From Dentipellis sp. KUC8613 (taxonomy: Eukaryota > Basidiomycota > Agaricomycetes > Russulales > Hericiaceae): DNA of 64,000 nucleotides. Position numbers and translations under genes: made by a program. The DNA lies in NCBI GenBank assembly GCA_002286715.1, contig NSJX01000001.1, positions 2,843,929 to 2,907,928 of the forward strand, written 5' to 3'. Below the pieces are notes generated by a model that saw only the letters and a program-made list of their open reading frames with translations, was not told the DNA's origin and ran no database searches. Positions within the stretch are counted from its first letter, which is position 1. The number at the start of each line of letters is the position of its first letter. Shown piece after piece: positions 24,801-37,138 of this stretch.

Positions 24801-25465
24801 TTGGAGTACTTGCATGAGAAGGGAATCGCACATGGGAATCTTCAGGTATGTGCGAAGGTCCCTTGCTCTTCATCGCGAGTGGAGTGCTGAATCGAAGTAG
24901 GGGAAAAACGTGCTGGTAGAAAGTGACCTCAATTGTCTCATCGGGGGCTTCTTTCACAGTAGCTTCGCAAATCCCGCAGAGGCGAGCGAAGGCGAGAATT
25001 CTAGCCTCCGGTCCGGTACGTCAATTGCTATAACGCTCATTATTACCTACCCACAACGCTGATTGACTCCGGAGAAATGACCATGTGGTACTCCCCCGAG
25101 ATCTTAGCAAGCGGCGATGCATTCACGCCGCAAGGAGATATGTACGCCTTCGCAATAGTCTGTACGGAGATCTTGACGAAGGGAGTGCCGTTCTCGCCGG
25201 AGCCTTCCCCCTTGGACACAGCGCTCACCATCGTCCGTGGTACGTGACATTTTCTTCCGACAAGGCAGCGCACTTATGTTGAGCCGCGCTCGCAGGGGAA
25301 CACCGGCGCCCCGCGCTGCCACCCAGTGGCCTTTTAGACGGAGGGTTAAAGGACGTGATTGACATATGCTGGGCCGACGCTCCCGGGACACGCCCTGCCT
25401 CTGGAGAGGTTAGAAACATGCTGCGGGACATCTGGGACAAGCTGGGATACGACGGGGCCGAATAA
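18848..25465 (+). CDS. STAND/NLR-like protein: C2 - helical - NACHT - helical - pseudokinase (copy A)
   Basis: A very large, many-intron gene of roughly 1,600 residues. Exon 1 is tiny (MEEDER). Next is a C2 domain (IVRARDLPSPLLWKP, NPVWNEHFVV, STIRLQVFHSP), a linker, then the helical block that precedes NACHT in Agaricomycete STAND proteins (HPYAKLAWSVLSSGYK, QIYECCQFLKRYAEHGFAG). NACHT has Walker A GPVGTGKSS (20635-20658), Walker B VVIVIDALDE (20914-20943) and ILITSRD, then a winged-helix-like LVHTSLFEFLTD. After a Glu/Ser-rich disordered stretch comes another helical segment (LLEIWYALEKL, SERLLQITQSLQIFTQLQRH). The C-terminus is a kinase fold lacking catalysis: VAIR in place of VAIK (24552-24563), HGN in place of HRD (about 24831) and GGF in place of DFG (about 24940). 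It keeps WYSPEI and CWADAPGTRP. By analogy it should be an ATP/GTP-switched immune or heterokaryon-type receptor. No repeats (WD40, TPR, ankyrin) are present. It ends GYDGAE. Confidence 0.85.
20635..20943 (+). other. NACHT Walker A to Walker B segment, copy A
   Basis: GPVGTGKS (P-loop) to VVIVIDALDE (Walker B with the NACHT-type second acidic residue). Both are intact, so nucleotide binding and hydrolysis are expected. Confidence 0.9.
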
Positions 25466-26140
25466 GGAAGCCAGTTTCTTGATTACATCGCGGTAAGCAA
25501 TTGGAGTTGTTAGTAGTATGCACACCCGTGGTCATCGGAATCGAGTCGTACGTAGTCGCCAATTTGACCTAACGTGTACGTTAGTAGTTAGTGTCTACAC
25601 CAAAATTGTAATCACCAAGTGAGATGTACATAGCAATATTTGGTTATGTGTGCGGTACCCGGAGTAAGTAGTCATCGTTGGGCGCAGAGCAAATCGGCAA
25701 GCGATCGGCAACCATCGTCGTGCACGCGTCCCCGGTCAAAAGTACATGGATCCAAAAGCTTGTTACGACTATGTGTGGGACGGAGGTACAAGTCAAAGTC
25801 GGCGCGACCGTGCAACGGATTGACACTAAAAAAATTGAAATCCATGTTTTTCTTATCCAGCGTATGTCCGGTACCCGTGGGAAAAACGCTGCACCATATT
25901 GAAGCTCCAAGTTTCCTCGGAAGGAGTTGGAATTTCCAGCAAATTGTGAGCTGGAATCACAATATCTTCAGCTTGCTCTCAAACTTGCTATAGCACATCA
26001 GGATTCCTCAAAATCAGCAGACAAATGTCTCAAGGTAGTCAGGGCCAATGCGGGCGTCACTTGCCTTCAGTGGCTGTACCTGCGCGCCAACCGGTGTAGG
26101 GCACTGTGACTGTCCATTTCGTTGACTTTCTTACTCTTGC
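25466..26140. other. spacer between the two STAND paralogues
   Basis: About 675 bp, which must contain the 3'UTR of copy A and the promoter of copy B. Short frames only; no family recognised. Confidence 0.4.
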
Positions 26141-29100
26141 ATGGACGAGGAAGAAAGGTGCGCTCTCAGGAGGAGTTTATGCGATGGCTTATAACTTACC
26201 ATGGGTTCATCACAGAGTCATCGATCTCACAAGTGCGTATACAATCTGGTTCCAGGCACTCGATGATCTTACGATCATACCCGTGTATGCGTGTGGACCG
26301 TCCTGCCAGTCATTCGGGCCCGTGATTTGCCTCCTCCGCGACTATGGACCTCTTTACTGTCGTTTGTTTTGGTAGCGCCAGGGGGCAGAGTCTTGTTCCG
26401 TACAGACGCGGTCGGTGGGCGGAACCCAACGTGGAATGAAGTCTTCAATATCAGGTAAAGCTTCCAGTGCTTGCGGATCCGAGGAATTCTCAGCGTTATC
26501 TCTCCATCCCTTTAGGCATGCAATCCTGTCACCTACAATTCGGCTGCAAGTCTTTCATAGTCCGAACTCTTCCGAGATGGTTCTATTAGGAGAAGCGAAC
26601 GTTCTTGTCGATGCTCTGTTACGCGATGAAGTAAATGGTGTGTTCAAGTAACTATTTCGTTATGTATCCCTTGGATGAGGCTGACGATAGTGTTATCCAA
26701 CTGTAGAGATTCGGTGCAGATTGGCGAAACCGGGACTGAGGCTTCGTCGAAATCGCGGCGAGCTATTTATCTCTGGAAATGTCCGTATCAATGTAGCCGG
26801 AGTTTCCTCCCCTGAGCGCCCAAGTCTTTCTGCTTCTGGGGAATCAGAAGGCGATATACAAGCCCCTGGAGGTATGTGCACGTTCTTATGACCGCACGTA
26901 GTACGACTCTGAGAGGCTCATATTTAGCAGGCGGCGGCGCGTCATCTTTGCATTCGAGCCATCCTGCAGCGTCTGGGCTTGGGCCTCCCCCGGGCCTGTT
27001 CCAAACCCTTGCCACTCATCTAAATCCTGCGTCGTTACCATCAATCGAGTCCGATTCTGCAACGTTGTCTGTAGCACTTGGTCAAGCAGAGACCTGTGTG
27101 AGCACCCTATCAGCTCCTTCATTACTGAAAACGGCCAGTTCTTCCACGGAAGGCTCGGACAGTGGCACGAGCAGTGACTTGTTGCATACCGCCGGCGATG
27201 TCTTGTCTAATATACTCGAGAGGATAGAGCGAATTGGCGACGTATTTGCTGAGGTAAGAAATTTCCGATTACCCTTGGCGATAGCATTGGTACATAAACT
27301 ACAGGTTCATCCATACGCGAAATTAGCTTGGGTAGTTCTCAGCAGTGGCTACAAGGTTCGAGCGTCGGTTTCGTCTTTCTGCGTTCCCGTTGATAGCCTC
27401 GATTGCATAGATATTGAAGGCACAAGTAGATCGTGACGACCGAGTGCGAAACCTCTGGTGCACGGTCCAGGACGTTGTCGCATTCTTCGATGACGTAAAA
27501 GAGCAGCCCGCGAAGGCGACCTACTTACAGAAGGTAGTAGCGGACGTCGTGAAACAGATCTACGAATGCTGCCAATTCCTGAGGAAATATGCAGACCACG
27601 GGTTTGCGGGCAAGTAAAATTATCTGAGTCACTGGTAAATGTGCTCATTGGGTATAGGTCGCACTTTTCGAAATACGCTGAGCCTGCATAAGGATGATGC
27701 CTTGCAGCTTTTGATCGACTCGTTCCAAACGCTCAAGGAGCAGCTTAGCCGTGGTGTTAGTCTCGACAACTGGAAATGCCTCCGGGCCCTCGGCGACGAT
27801 CTTGGCGAAATGAAAGACCAAAGTACGTTCTGTGCCCTGACAGTTTAGGTGAACAGGATTTACTCAATTCGGTATATTGCAGTTCAAGAACTCTGGTTGT
27901 ATACGCTGATTGAAGGTCAAGCGACCATTGTTGAATGCGATACTACCCGAGGATGCCTTCCTGGGACCCGCACAAAGATGATTAACGACATTACGGGGTG
28001 GATCCACGATACGTCGCGCGGACGTGTTCTCTGGCTTTCGGGCCCTGTCGGGACCGGAAAATCGAGTGTCGCAAATAGCATTGCCGGGCTTCTGAAGGGA
28101 ATGGGTCGTCTTGGCGCTAGCTACCGATTTGACAAACAGGTCGATCCATCGGCGTTCTTCCGCCAGATTGCATACCAGCTGGCGCGGATAGACAAGTCCG
28201 TCAAGGACACCATGCTCTCTGTGCTGACTCAGAGGGGCGATATTGCGTCTGCGGCCCTACCTGACCAGGCGATGAGGATTGTTGTACGGCCTCTTCATAC
28301 TGTGGATCTTGTTGGCCCCGTGGTGATTGTCATCGACGCATTGGATGAGATCAGGCACCGCGATTCACGCATCCGAGACGACATCCTTGCCTTCTTCTCG
28401 AACAAAGACTTCGCTCTCCCGGACTATGTGAAGATTCTCATCACCAGCCGGGACAACCCTCACGTACGTTTGCATCTGCAGACACGAGGTGGGTACGAAA
28501 CTCTCAGCATCGACGACTACGACGACACTCCCGCCGATATCTGCCTTTTTGTCCGGCGCCGCCTGAGCGAGATTAAAACCCTCGCAGGTATCGCACGTGG
28601 TTGGCCTCCCGTCGGGGCAGACCGAAAGCTGGCAGAACGAGCTGGGCGACAATTCCAATGGGCATCTATAACTTGCCAGTTCATTGCGGAGAGTCCTCGC
28701 TCTCGGTTGGCTTTAGTGTTGTCTTCCAATGCCATCACGCACGATGGAACACGTCAGCTCGATGCGTTGTACAACTCGATTATACAATCCGCGTACGAAG
28801 CCAGGGGCTCTGACCGAAGCTACGTATCGGAATTTAGATACGTTGTCGGGTGCATCACTGCCGGAAAAATCCCTTTCAGAACGGATGACTTGAACAGTTT
28901 GCTTGATCTAGAGGACGACTGCTATAGCCAAGTCCAGCTGCCTGATCGGAAATCGTTCTATATGGAGGGCGCAGCACAGCTTCTTTCATCGGTCCGCCCC
29001 CTATTCTCCTCGACCACCACGACTCATGGGCGTCCCGGCCCGCTGCATCTGGTGCACACCTCCCTGTTCGAGTTCCTAACGGACAGCGACCGTTGCGCGA

Positions 29101-32100
29101 ACTTTTATATCGATCTGTCTTACTGGAATCTGGTGCTCGCTATCCAGTGTGTGAAGACGCTTAACGTGGAACTTGATGTGGAGGACAGCACTGGTCAGTC
29201 AAGGCAGAGCAATATTCTGACAGCTCGACCAGTCAGCGGGGCGTTACGCTATGCTTGTCAATTCTTTGCGCGACACATCAGCGAGCTTGAGAACCGTCAA
29301 CACTACATGCTCATGTCTCAAATGAATCTCTTTCTATCCAAGAGATTGTTCAGGTGGATCGAATTGATGCTTTCGCTCGGCTTCGAATGGATGGAAAGCT
29401 TAAATATCCTCACTGCGTCTTATGACATGCCCGCGGAATACGAGCTTATCGCCAAGACGACCACCGCGGAGGAAAAAATAGCCGTGATAGCCTCTATTGT
29501 GGGCGAAGGTGTCAAACACTTGATTGACACTTCGCTAATTGCCGACGAGGAGGGCAAAAAGGCTAAACGGTATCATCTCGACTTGGAAGCGGAAGTAGAT
29601 TCAGCTTCTGACGAGGAAACGGGGATAGAGGGGCGTGATGAATCAGTGAGAACTGTAGGTGGCATTACAATTTTTTGACTGGCGGGGCGGAGGCTGATTG
29701 TATCTTGAAGATTGTTCCCAGCACGTCGTTCGACACAACATTCACCAAGGAGTCAACCGACGATTCATCAGCATCGCGGGTTCCTCTTCGGCCCAGCCGT
29801 CCTGCTTTGTCCAGTGACATGGACTCGCCGATGCCAATGCGGATTGGTCGCGTGTATTTCGCGACCTATCATCATTCGCCTACGAATTCGGATACATATC
29901 CGGAGGACGACCGTAGAAGCGAAGCGAACGTGGGGCGTAGGGGGCAGGAGGCCCGAGAAAAGCCTGTCCAGGATGCTCAGGAGCAGCCGGCCGTAGTGAG
30001 CGGCTCCACCTTCCCAGATTTTAGACAAACGCTGATTGATCACAGAAAGCTGTACATTCTCAACTTTCACGAGGAGAGCTTAGTGTGTCTTCCCGGCCTT
30101 TACTGCCTCTTCATCCTCCAGACTTGCGGCGTACATCTTCGCCCCCGTTGGAGGATGCATGGATACCCCCTCCCGATTGGAGAGTTAACACGGCTTTTGA
30201 AGACACATTCCAGTATGAGGATGCATTCTTGATTGATCCGCAACAGCCACTGTCCGAGGCAGACGATGCAGAGCATCAACTAGTATCGGACTCCAAATCG
30301 GCTAAACATGGCACCACGAGACCGAGGCCTGTAGTACGCAAAGAATGTAAGTGTCAAGGCACTTTGTTGGTTCCTTTTCGCGCGAAGCGGCTTGATCTAA
30401 ATAATCTCCACAGCGCAAGCCCATGACTCTACAAGCGACATCGAGTCTGGGGCCGAATCTCCCTCACGTCTGACCCTGGAGGAAGAGGATCTGCTACTAT
30501 ATGGCCCGACGGAACGCGAAGAACCAGAGGAAACCATGTCTGAAGTTCTACCGAGCAGCACAGCAGAGCAAGGACAGAGTATATCAAGTCGGAAGCAAGG
30601 AGTGGCTCCGCTTTATAGAAGCCTGAGAGAAAGCTTTACCAGCTACCAGCCTGAGGATGATGGTCAGCGTTCGTTTCCCTCATTTGCTCGAACTGTAGTC
30701 CGTGGGAAATTTTCTGACGAGTGCGACATTTTTTCATAGATCTTTTTGACTTGGGTGAATCGTCTGGTGGTGCTTGGGAAGAGCCAACGCAGACAACTGA
30801 TTCAAAGCCGCAATTCACATTGCAAGGGTCAGGACCCAACAAACTCTTCGCTTGGTTCAGAACGGGGAGAATCCCCAAAAGCCAGCATGTTAAGTACGCA
30901 AATGCACAAAAGGTATGGGTCGCGCCTTACCCTTCCGGCACGCCGCTCATAACTGTCACAGAATATCGAAGAGGTTATCACGCTCGCAATGGAGAATATT
31001 GAAAAAGACGATAAACAAGGCTCCAAGCCCGCTATATTCTCGGACGCAGCTATTCATTTAATGGAAATCTGGGATGCATTGAGGCGGCTTGACGTGAGTT
31101 TTCACAATTTTGGTGGCATACGGAGCCAAATTGACGAGTCATTTACCATAGGATCCACGTTATAAATATTTAGAGCTGACGATGCGTTGCACGGACGTGC
31201 TACAGGTAGCGTGCGAGCTGTATGATCAAGGACCCACCGTCACCGATATCATGGAGGAAGCCGCCGAGAGCCTACTGGAGTGAGCGGCAATGTCTTTATC
31301 TCGAGCCCCCTTCCTATACTCATGCAACGCAGATGTTTTTGGCACATCCGGGAACTGCTAGCAAAGGAGAGGAAAGCGACTGCCACAAGGCGGTCTTCCA
31401 GATACAATCAAACGGAGAGACTGATCATACCTTTTTCTGAGAGGCTGTCGCAGATTATGCAGTCGTTCCAGGTGTGTGGTGCCGTCCATCACGTTTTTCG
31501 CTTCATTGATTGTATGACTTCCTCACGCTGGTATAGATCTCCACCCAGCTTCAGCGGCACGAGGTTTTTCTCGGCACGCGGCAGACACTGCTGGACCTCC
31601 AGGATCTGAAAGCGTCGGACGAAGACACCCAAGAGCGAGTCCGAGCACTGGCGGAGAGGCTTCTAGCCGGCAGGAACGACGACGACAATCCGGGCTTGAT
31701 AACTGAACCCTCTTCCGACGAGATAGCGTCGATCCTACGCAGTGTCACGAAGGGCGGCGAAGCAACAGTAAGCACAACGAAGAATATCAAAGCGCATGCA
31801 GGTGTGCGGGTTATCGCCAAGGGTAGCATCGGCGCCATCCACAGCATTGCGGGGGACACAATGGACCTTCACAAGGGCATCTGGGACTCACGCACAGTTG
31901 CCATCAGGATGTTCTTACCCTCCACTAGTATGTCCCGGGACCGCTTCAAGCTGATCACCGACAAGTGGTGGAAGCTCTCCGACCCCAACATCCTCCCGCT
32001 CCTCGGCGTGTCGGACCCAGCCGACGCGGATAGCATGTACACCATCACTCCGTACTGCGAGCAGGGGAACCTCGTGCAGTATCTTAGGAGTACACCTGAT

Positions 32101-32860
32101 CTAAACGAGGCGGATATGCTACAGATGATGATAGACATTGCGTCCGGGGTGGAGTACTTGCATGAGAAGGGAATCGCACACGGAAACATTCAGGTATGCA
32201 CGCTAGTGCTGTCGTTGTCGTCGAGAATGAGATACTAAGCCCGCGCAGGGAGTGAATATACTGGTAGACGACGACCTCAACTGTCTAATCGGCGGCTTCT
32301 ACCACAGCAGCCTTGCAATCTCAGCAGAGGCAAGCGAAAGAGAGAAGCACGGACTGGTTGAAAGTACGTTCGCTGCTTTAGCACTCATCATTTCTTCGCG
32401 TCATTGACTGGCTCCGAAGGGATGGCCATGTGGTACTCCCCCGAGGTCATAAGGAGCGCCGTCCGGTACACGTCGCAAGGAGACGTGTACTCCTTCGCCA
32501 TAGTCCGCGCGGAGATCCTGACCGAGGGGGCGCCGTTCTCGCCGGACCCATTGGACCCGTCTGAATCCCCCCTGCTCAGGTTGCTCGACAGAATGCTTTC
32601 CGTTGTCCGTAGTACGTATCAGCTTCTTCCGACAAGTTATAGGGTTATGCTGAGCCGTGCTTGCAGGAGAGGACCAGCGCCCCGTGTTGCCGCGCACGGC
32701 TCTTCTCGACGGAGGGCTAAAGGACGTGATTGACGCGTGCTGGGCCGAGGCTCCCGAGGCACGTCCTACCTCCGGAGAGGCGAGAAACATGCTGCGGGAC
32801 GTCTGGGACAAGCTGGGGTACGATGATGCCGAATGGGGAGAACGGGTGCTGGATTTTTGA
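26141..32860 (+). CDS. STAND/NLR-like protein: C2 - helical - NACHT - helical - pseudokinase (copy B)
   Basis: Tandem paralogue of the preceding gene with the same domain order and matching intron positions, including the tiny first exon (MDEEER) and the intron after RT in the disordered region. C2: IIRARDLPPPRLWTS, NPTWNEVFNIR, TIRLQVFHSPN. Pre-NACHT helices: HPYAKLAWVVLSSGYK, QIYECCQFLRKYADHGFAG. NACHT: Walker A GPVGTGKSS (28041-28064), Walker B VVIVIDALDE (28320-28349). The disordered linker differs strongly in sequence and length from copy A. The pseudokinase shows the same three losses: VAIR, AHGNIQ and LIGGFY (about 32178 and 32288). The protein ends with eight extra residues (WGERVLDF). 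No frameshift or stop was found with the chosen introns, so both copies appear functional. Exact exon borders in the disordered region are provisional. Confidence 0.85.
28041..28349 (+). other. NACHT Walker A to Walker B segment, copy B
   Basis: Intact P-loop and Walker B. The nucleotide sequence between them is strikingly close to copy A, with runs of more than 30 identical bases. Confidence 0.9.
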
Positions 32861-33385
32861 TCATGTTGTGGATGGACAAACAAGCTCCAGGTTTCAATCA
32901 TTGGATGGAGATGTTGCGTGTATGGGAGCTGCTGGACATCTTCCATACAGCCGTGGTGGCCGGACCTCCTCGATGGTAGGTTGATTTACGAGAGGCACCA
33001 GTTATGGTCAATCAGTTCGACGTCTGGCGGGACAGGCAGTGGTATATGTCTGCAACAAAGGTGTAACAGAACACGGAGACTGTGCGTGAACACAGGTGGG
33101 ATATGCGGAGTAGTCGATTGTATGTACGTAGAGTAAGTATGCTAAGAGTGAGGCCGCGGAGGTAGTGCGCAGATGTGCAAGTGTTCGGGTACACGGACAT
33201 AGAGGTGCAATAACTGGCAAAGTCTAGGAAGGAGGAGTTCGGGTCGAGCTCAGGTGTGGAGGATAGGGAGAGAGCGAGAGGATGAGGGAGGGGGAGGCAA
33301 CGCGATACATATCAAACCCATACATACATACATATATACACCTGTCCGCCTCCGCGCTCCGTATGTCACCGCGCTGGCCAGTGGC
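32861..33385. other. intergenic region with a TACA-type simple repeat
   Basis: About 525 bp between convergent genes. It contains a short tetranucleotide microsatellite (tacatacatacatatataca, 33321-33340). No gene seen. Confidence 0.5.
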
Positions 33386-34706
33386 TCAGTCGTCGTCCTC
33401 ACGGACGTCCTTCTCTATTGACGGGGCTGCGCGGTCAGCAACGAAGATGTTGCCGTTTTTGACGTTCATGAAAGTGTACTGTGGAACGAGTTAGTCAAGC
33501 CCAGGAGTGCCGAAAATAGGGAGAAAACACACTTCTACGAGCTCTGCACCCACACCACGGTTGTAGTTCGCGTACACCAGGTTGATCTCCCGACTCGTCG
33601 CACGCATGCCCGCACGCTCTAGACGTTCCCAAAGAGCCAACAGATCGTAGAAGGGACGATCCCACAGGTGCAGCTCGATGATCATCTGGCCGACTGGAAG
33701 CGTGCCGTCCTCTGCCGCGCCGAGGAACGACCGCAGCGTGTCAAACTCCCACCCCTCGATGTCCACCTTGAGCACGTCGATATGCATGTGTCCGTTCATG
33801 CGCATGAGCGACTGGATCGTGTACATCTTCGGCTCGTCACCCGGCGCGAGCTGCTCGCGGCCCGCGACGACCCACGGCTTGAAGTGCGTGCGGGCCTTGA
33901 GGCTGCGGTCGTCCCAGTACTCGCGCTCCTCGCCCGCGGTGCCCGTCTCGGTGTCCTCGATCCCCGGCGCGCTGGAGTAGAACTCGGGAAGCAGGGGGTC
34001 CGCAAAGAGCCGGAAGAACTCGCTCGCGTGCGGGCGTGTGACCTCGTCGCCGAAGCCTTTCGTCGTGAAGTCGTATGCCCAGACCTGGCAGTGTCGCGTA
34101 CGTGCGAGCAGCTCGGCCTCGAAGGATGCGGAAGCGGCGCTGCCGATGGAGTAGACGATGCAGTCGGGTTTCTCTTGCAGACGGTCAATACCACAGAGCC
34201 ATTTGCCGCCATCTCCGAGGGCGCCGATGCGCTCGACGGTGTGCGGGCATGAGAACGCGGGAGGGAAGAAGTCCCCTTCACAGCTGCTGTCAGCTCGAGC
34301 AACGGCTATGAAGACCGGTATACGTACACACTGTGTAGGCGGGCCATGGAGCCTTGTCAGGCGGGAAGCTGTGAAGCGTAAGCGCAGTCAGTTATCGCAA
34401 GCGGGAACCGTCCTACATCCTGTATACTCACGACACGATTTCCCTTGGATTGGGCCCAAACTTTCTGATGAGCCCCTCTCTCCGTTTGACCATCTTCTGG
34501 TATACCCTCTCTGACCTCTTCACGCGTGCCGTCAAGCTGTTGTCGACCTGAACGATGCCATTGTGCAGCGCGTCCGGCGCGACGTATGTCGACTCCGAGT
34601 AGGGGTACGGCGAACCAGGAAGGAGGAAAAAGAAGGCGGTTACGAGAAGAACACCAAGTATTATGGTGTACCGTGGGTGGCGGGCGGGAATGAGGGCCAT
34701 GGCCAT
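33386..34706 (-). CDS. METTL24-like methyltransferase-domain protein, type II membrane anchor
   Basis: Four exons (34706-34432, 34368-34330, 34286-33533, 33478-33386) join in frame to 386 residues. A single N-terminal transmembrane segment (TIILGVLLVTAFFFLLPG, residues ~13-30) with a short cytoplasmic tail suggests a Golgi/ER type II protein. The lumenal domain has ALGDGGKWLCG, IVYSIGSAASASFEAELL, CQVWAYDFTTKGF and HIDVLKVDIEGWEFDTLRSF, the pattern of the METTL24/FkbM-like SAM-dependent methyltransferase family (PF13383). A cluster of Cys residues (SCEGDFF, FSCPH, WLCG, PDCIV, RHCQV) is compatible with lumenal disulfides. It ends in an acidic EKDVREDDD tail. Substrate unknown; methylation of a secretory glycan or protein is possible but speculative. 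Confidence 0.8.
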
Positions 34707-36040
34707 CGAGGAGAGGGCGCCGTCGTCGTCGTCGGTGTCGGTGAAGAGCTACGTTGGCGGCGGCGGACAAGGCGCCAACACCTTGGGAATTTCACTCGTG
34801 GGAACATTTCGCCTATTTCGGCCCGCGGGCCTTGAAGCTCGTCAGTTTCACTTACATATTTGCCCCTTCTCCGAACGTGTAGTCGTCCTTCATCTCGAGG
34901 TATTGGCGTATGATATTCACAACTGCAGGTTCATATAAACCCTCTCTCCAATGGAAAGGGGGTAACAAGACCGATCTCAGGATGTCAAAGTAGCTGAAGC
35001 GGACCTCATCTCATAACCTTCCTTGAAACTTCGGCGGGTGGAAAGCTATCCTAGGAAACACCGTACCAAACTCTTGGTGAGTGTCTCCTCCCGGTTAGCC
35101 TGTTTTGCATGCTCAAAGTCCGGGGAAAGAAGCTTTGAAGCATAGCTCGGGCACGCGTGAAGCTATTCTTGCTTTGGGTATTCCACTACTAACCCATTCT
35201 GCGGCACGTTTTTACCTTCCTGCTACCTGGAAGATTAGCTGGATCCACGTGTAGTCAGAACCAGTAACAATCATCCGGTCTTTCGGTATAACATAGGATT
35301 CCGTCACGGTCTCCTATCGTGCACTGGAGTTTGGCTCCCCCCTCGCGGGACTGACCCTCAACCCTCTGGCCGTGTTCCTCTGCTTGAATTGCGTACGCAG
35401 ATCCTCTTATGTGCGCCAACATGCGTCCAGCGGCCTCCTAATGAATGTCTGGCTATGAATCGACAAGATGCAAAACGCGGACGCTATAAATACCCTAATT
35501 CCGACATGGTATGTAAATGCCCTCTGCTCAGGTCTTCCGCTGCAATATACTACAGCCGAGGGTCAAATCATACGGAGTCTTCTTAGAGTCCTCTTGTGTA
35601 TTCAAGCGCAAGAACACTTAGCACGAACTTATGGATGGATGTCTGCGTTGCTTCATTCCATGGTCCATGACTGGCTGGTATAGATCCCACTACCGTTACG
35701 GGCAGATGATGGTGGGCAGCAGATCTCAGAGCCCACCGCCGCATGAACGGCCTGTGGGGGGATGAGTGGTAGTCGGGGGTTGCTATGTTAGCTTGAGAGA
35801 AGTGAAGGAGCTGCTCTTGAGGTACTTGAAATGACGTGTTAGAACGATATGCAGTTTGAATGAGATTTGTGAGGGTGCTCACTACGATGTCCGAAGAGGT
35901 AAATGATGAATGGATGCGTACTCGACCTTGGCCACGAGCGATGCCCTCGGGCAGATGGAGCATGATTGATCTCGCGCTTGGGATTAACTTGCAGGCACGA
36001 AACACGTCTATTTGTGAGACAGTCAGGGTGTTCGCCGTGT
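34707..36040. other. intergenic region, no gene seen
   Basis: About 1.3 kb between the METTL24-like gene promoter and the 3' end of the MICOS gene. No coherent coding sequence or RNA gene found. Confidence 0.4.
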
Positions 36041-37138
36041 CTACACAAGCCGCTTGGGCTCCTCGTTCTGCGCCGGCTCCACCTTAGCCTCGACCACCTT
36101 GGCCTCCTCCTTCACCTCCTCCTTTGCATTCTCCAACACCGGCTCTGCCTTGCTCTCCACCACGCTGGCCACCTCCTTTGCCTTTGCCTCGACCTTCTCC
36201 ACGACCTCCTTCGCCTTCGTCTCTACCTTCGCCTCGAGCACCTTCACCTCCGCAAGCACCTCCTTCGAGGCCTCGCTGACCTTCCCCTCCGCCTCTAGTG
36301 CCGCCACCCGCCCCTTCCCAATCGCCTCGCCAACCTTCAGCCCCGTCGTCTCCTGCACGCGCCTCAGCGCATGGCCCACCGTCTCGCCCGCGTGCGCGCG
36401 GCCCTGCTCCCACGCCTCCTGCGCGCGCGCGACCGTCATGGCGAAGTGCGCGCGGCCGATCGCGTGCTTCTCCGCGAGGCCGGGCGTGTAGCGCTCCTCG
36501 AGCTCGCCCGCGTACGTGGCGACGTTGTGCGACGTCTTCGGGATGAACTGCTGCGCGGCGAGCACGAAGAGCGTCGGCGGCGCGAGGATGCGCAAAGGCA
36601 GCCCGCGCGTGCGCGTGAGGATGGAGCCGGAGAGCGCGGCGATGCCCGCGTAGAGGACGCCGGGCGTGAGGGGCTCGTCGGGTGCGACGAGGGACTTGAC
36701 GCGGCCTGTGGTGGGTAAAGTTTTATGATTAGAAGTTTTGCAAAGGAAAGGTGGGGGTAGGATACGCACTTTCTACGGCCTGCTCGATCCCAATCCACTT
36801 CCCGATGACACCCTGCACCTGCGAATGCGTGTCATTGAACACCCGCGTCGCGGCCCGTCGCGCAATGCCAATTTGCCTTTCAAGTTCGGTGGGCGACTCG
36901 ACAACGATGATGTCCTGGTCGGGTGCTGGGTAGATGGAGAGCTGTATTTGGGTCAGCACATGTGCCGCATGGGTAGACCGGCAAGATAATACCTTTTCGC
37001 GCTCAGAGTCGGGCAACGACACGGCGACGGCTGTCGCAGCCGCCAGGAGCGTTCTTCGGGGCTACACGTCACAGCAAAGCAGATCAGACGAATGCTTTAA
37101 TAGAACAGGAAATTACATACCATGCGAGCCCAGGACAT
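36041..37138 (-). CDS. MICOS complex subunit, MIC26/MIC27 (apolipoprotein O) family
   Basis: A mitochondrial inner-membrane protein that shapes cristae junctions within the MICOS complex. Exons 37138-37121, 37061-36993, 36941-36770 and 36705-36041 join to 307 residues. The N-terminus (MSWARMPRRTLLAAATAVAV) is basic and amphipathic, fitting a presequence. KLSIYPAPDQDIIVVESPTE is the family's conserved start of the mature domain. GVLYAGIAALSGSILTRTRG and PLRILAPPTLFVLAAQQFIP are the two hydrophobic segments linked by the R-G-rich turn typical of the family. The C-terminal ~110 residues are a Lys/Glu/Ala-rich helix (repeats such as KAKEVVEKVEAKAKEV), probably a coiled coil, and longer than in yeast homologues. 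Exon 1 encodes just six residues. Confidence 0.85.

Noticed and set aside
36084..36413. Gly/Glu-rich 109-codon minus-strand frame
   Set aside because: Alternate-frame shadow of the Lys/Glu/Ala-rich tail of the MICOS subunit.
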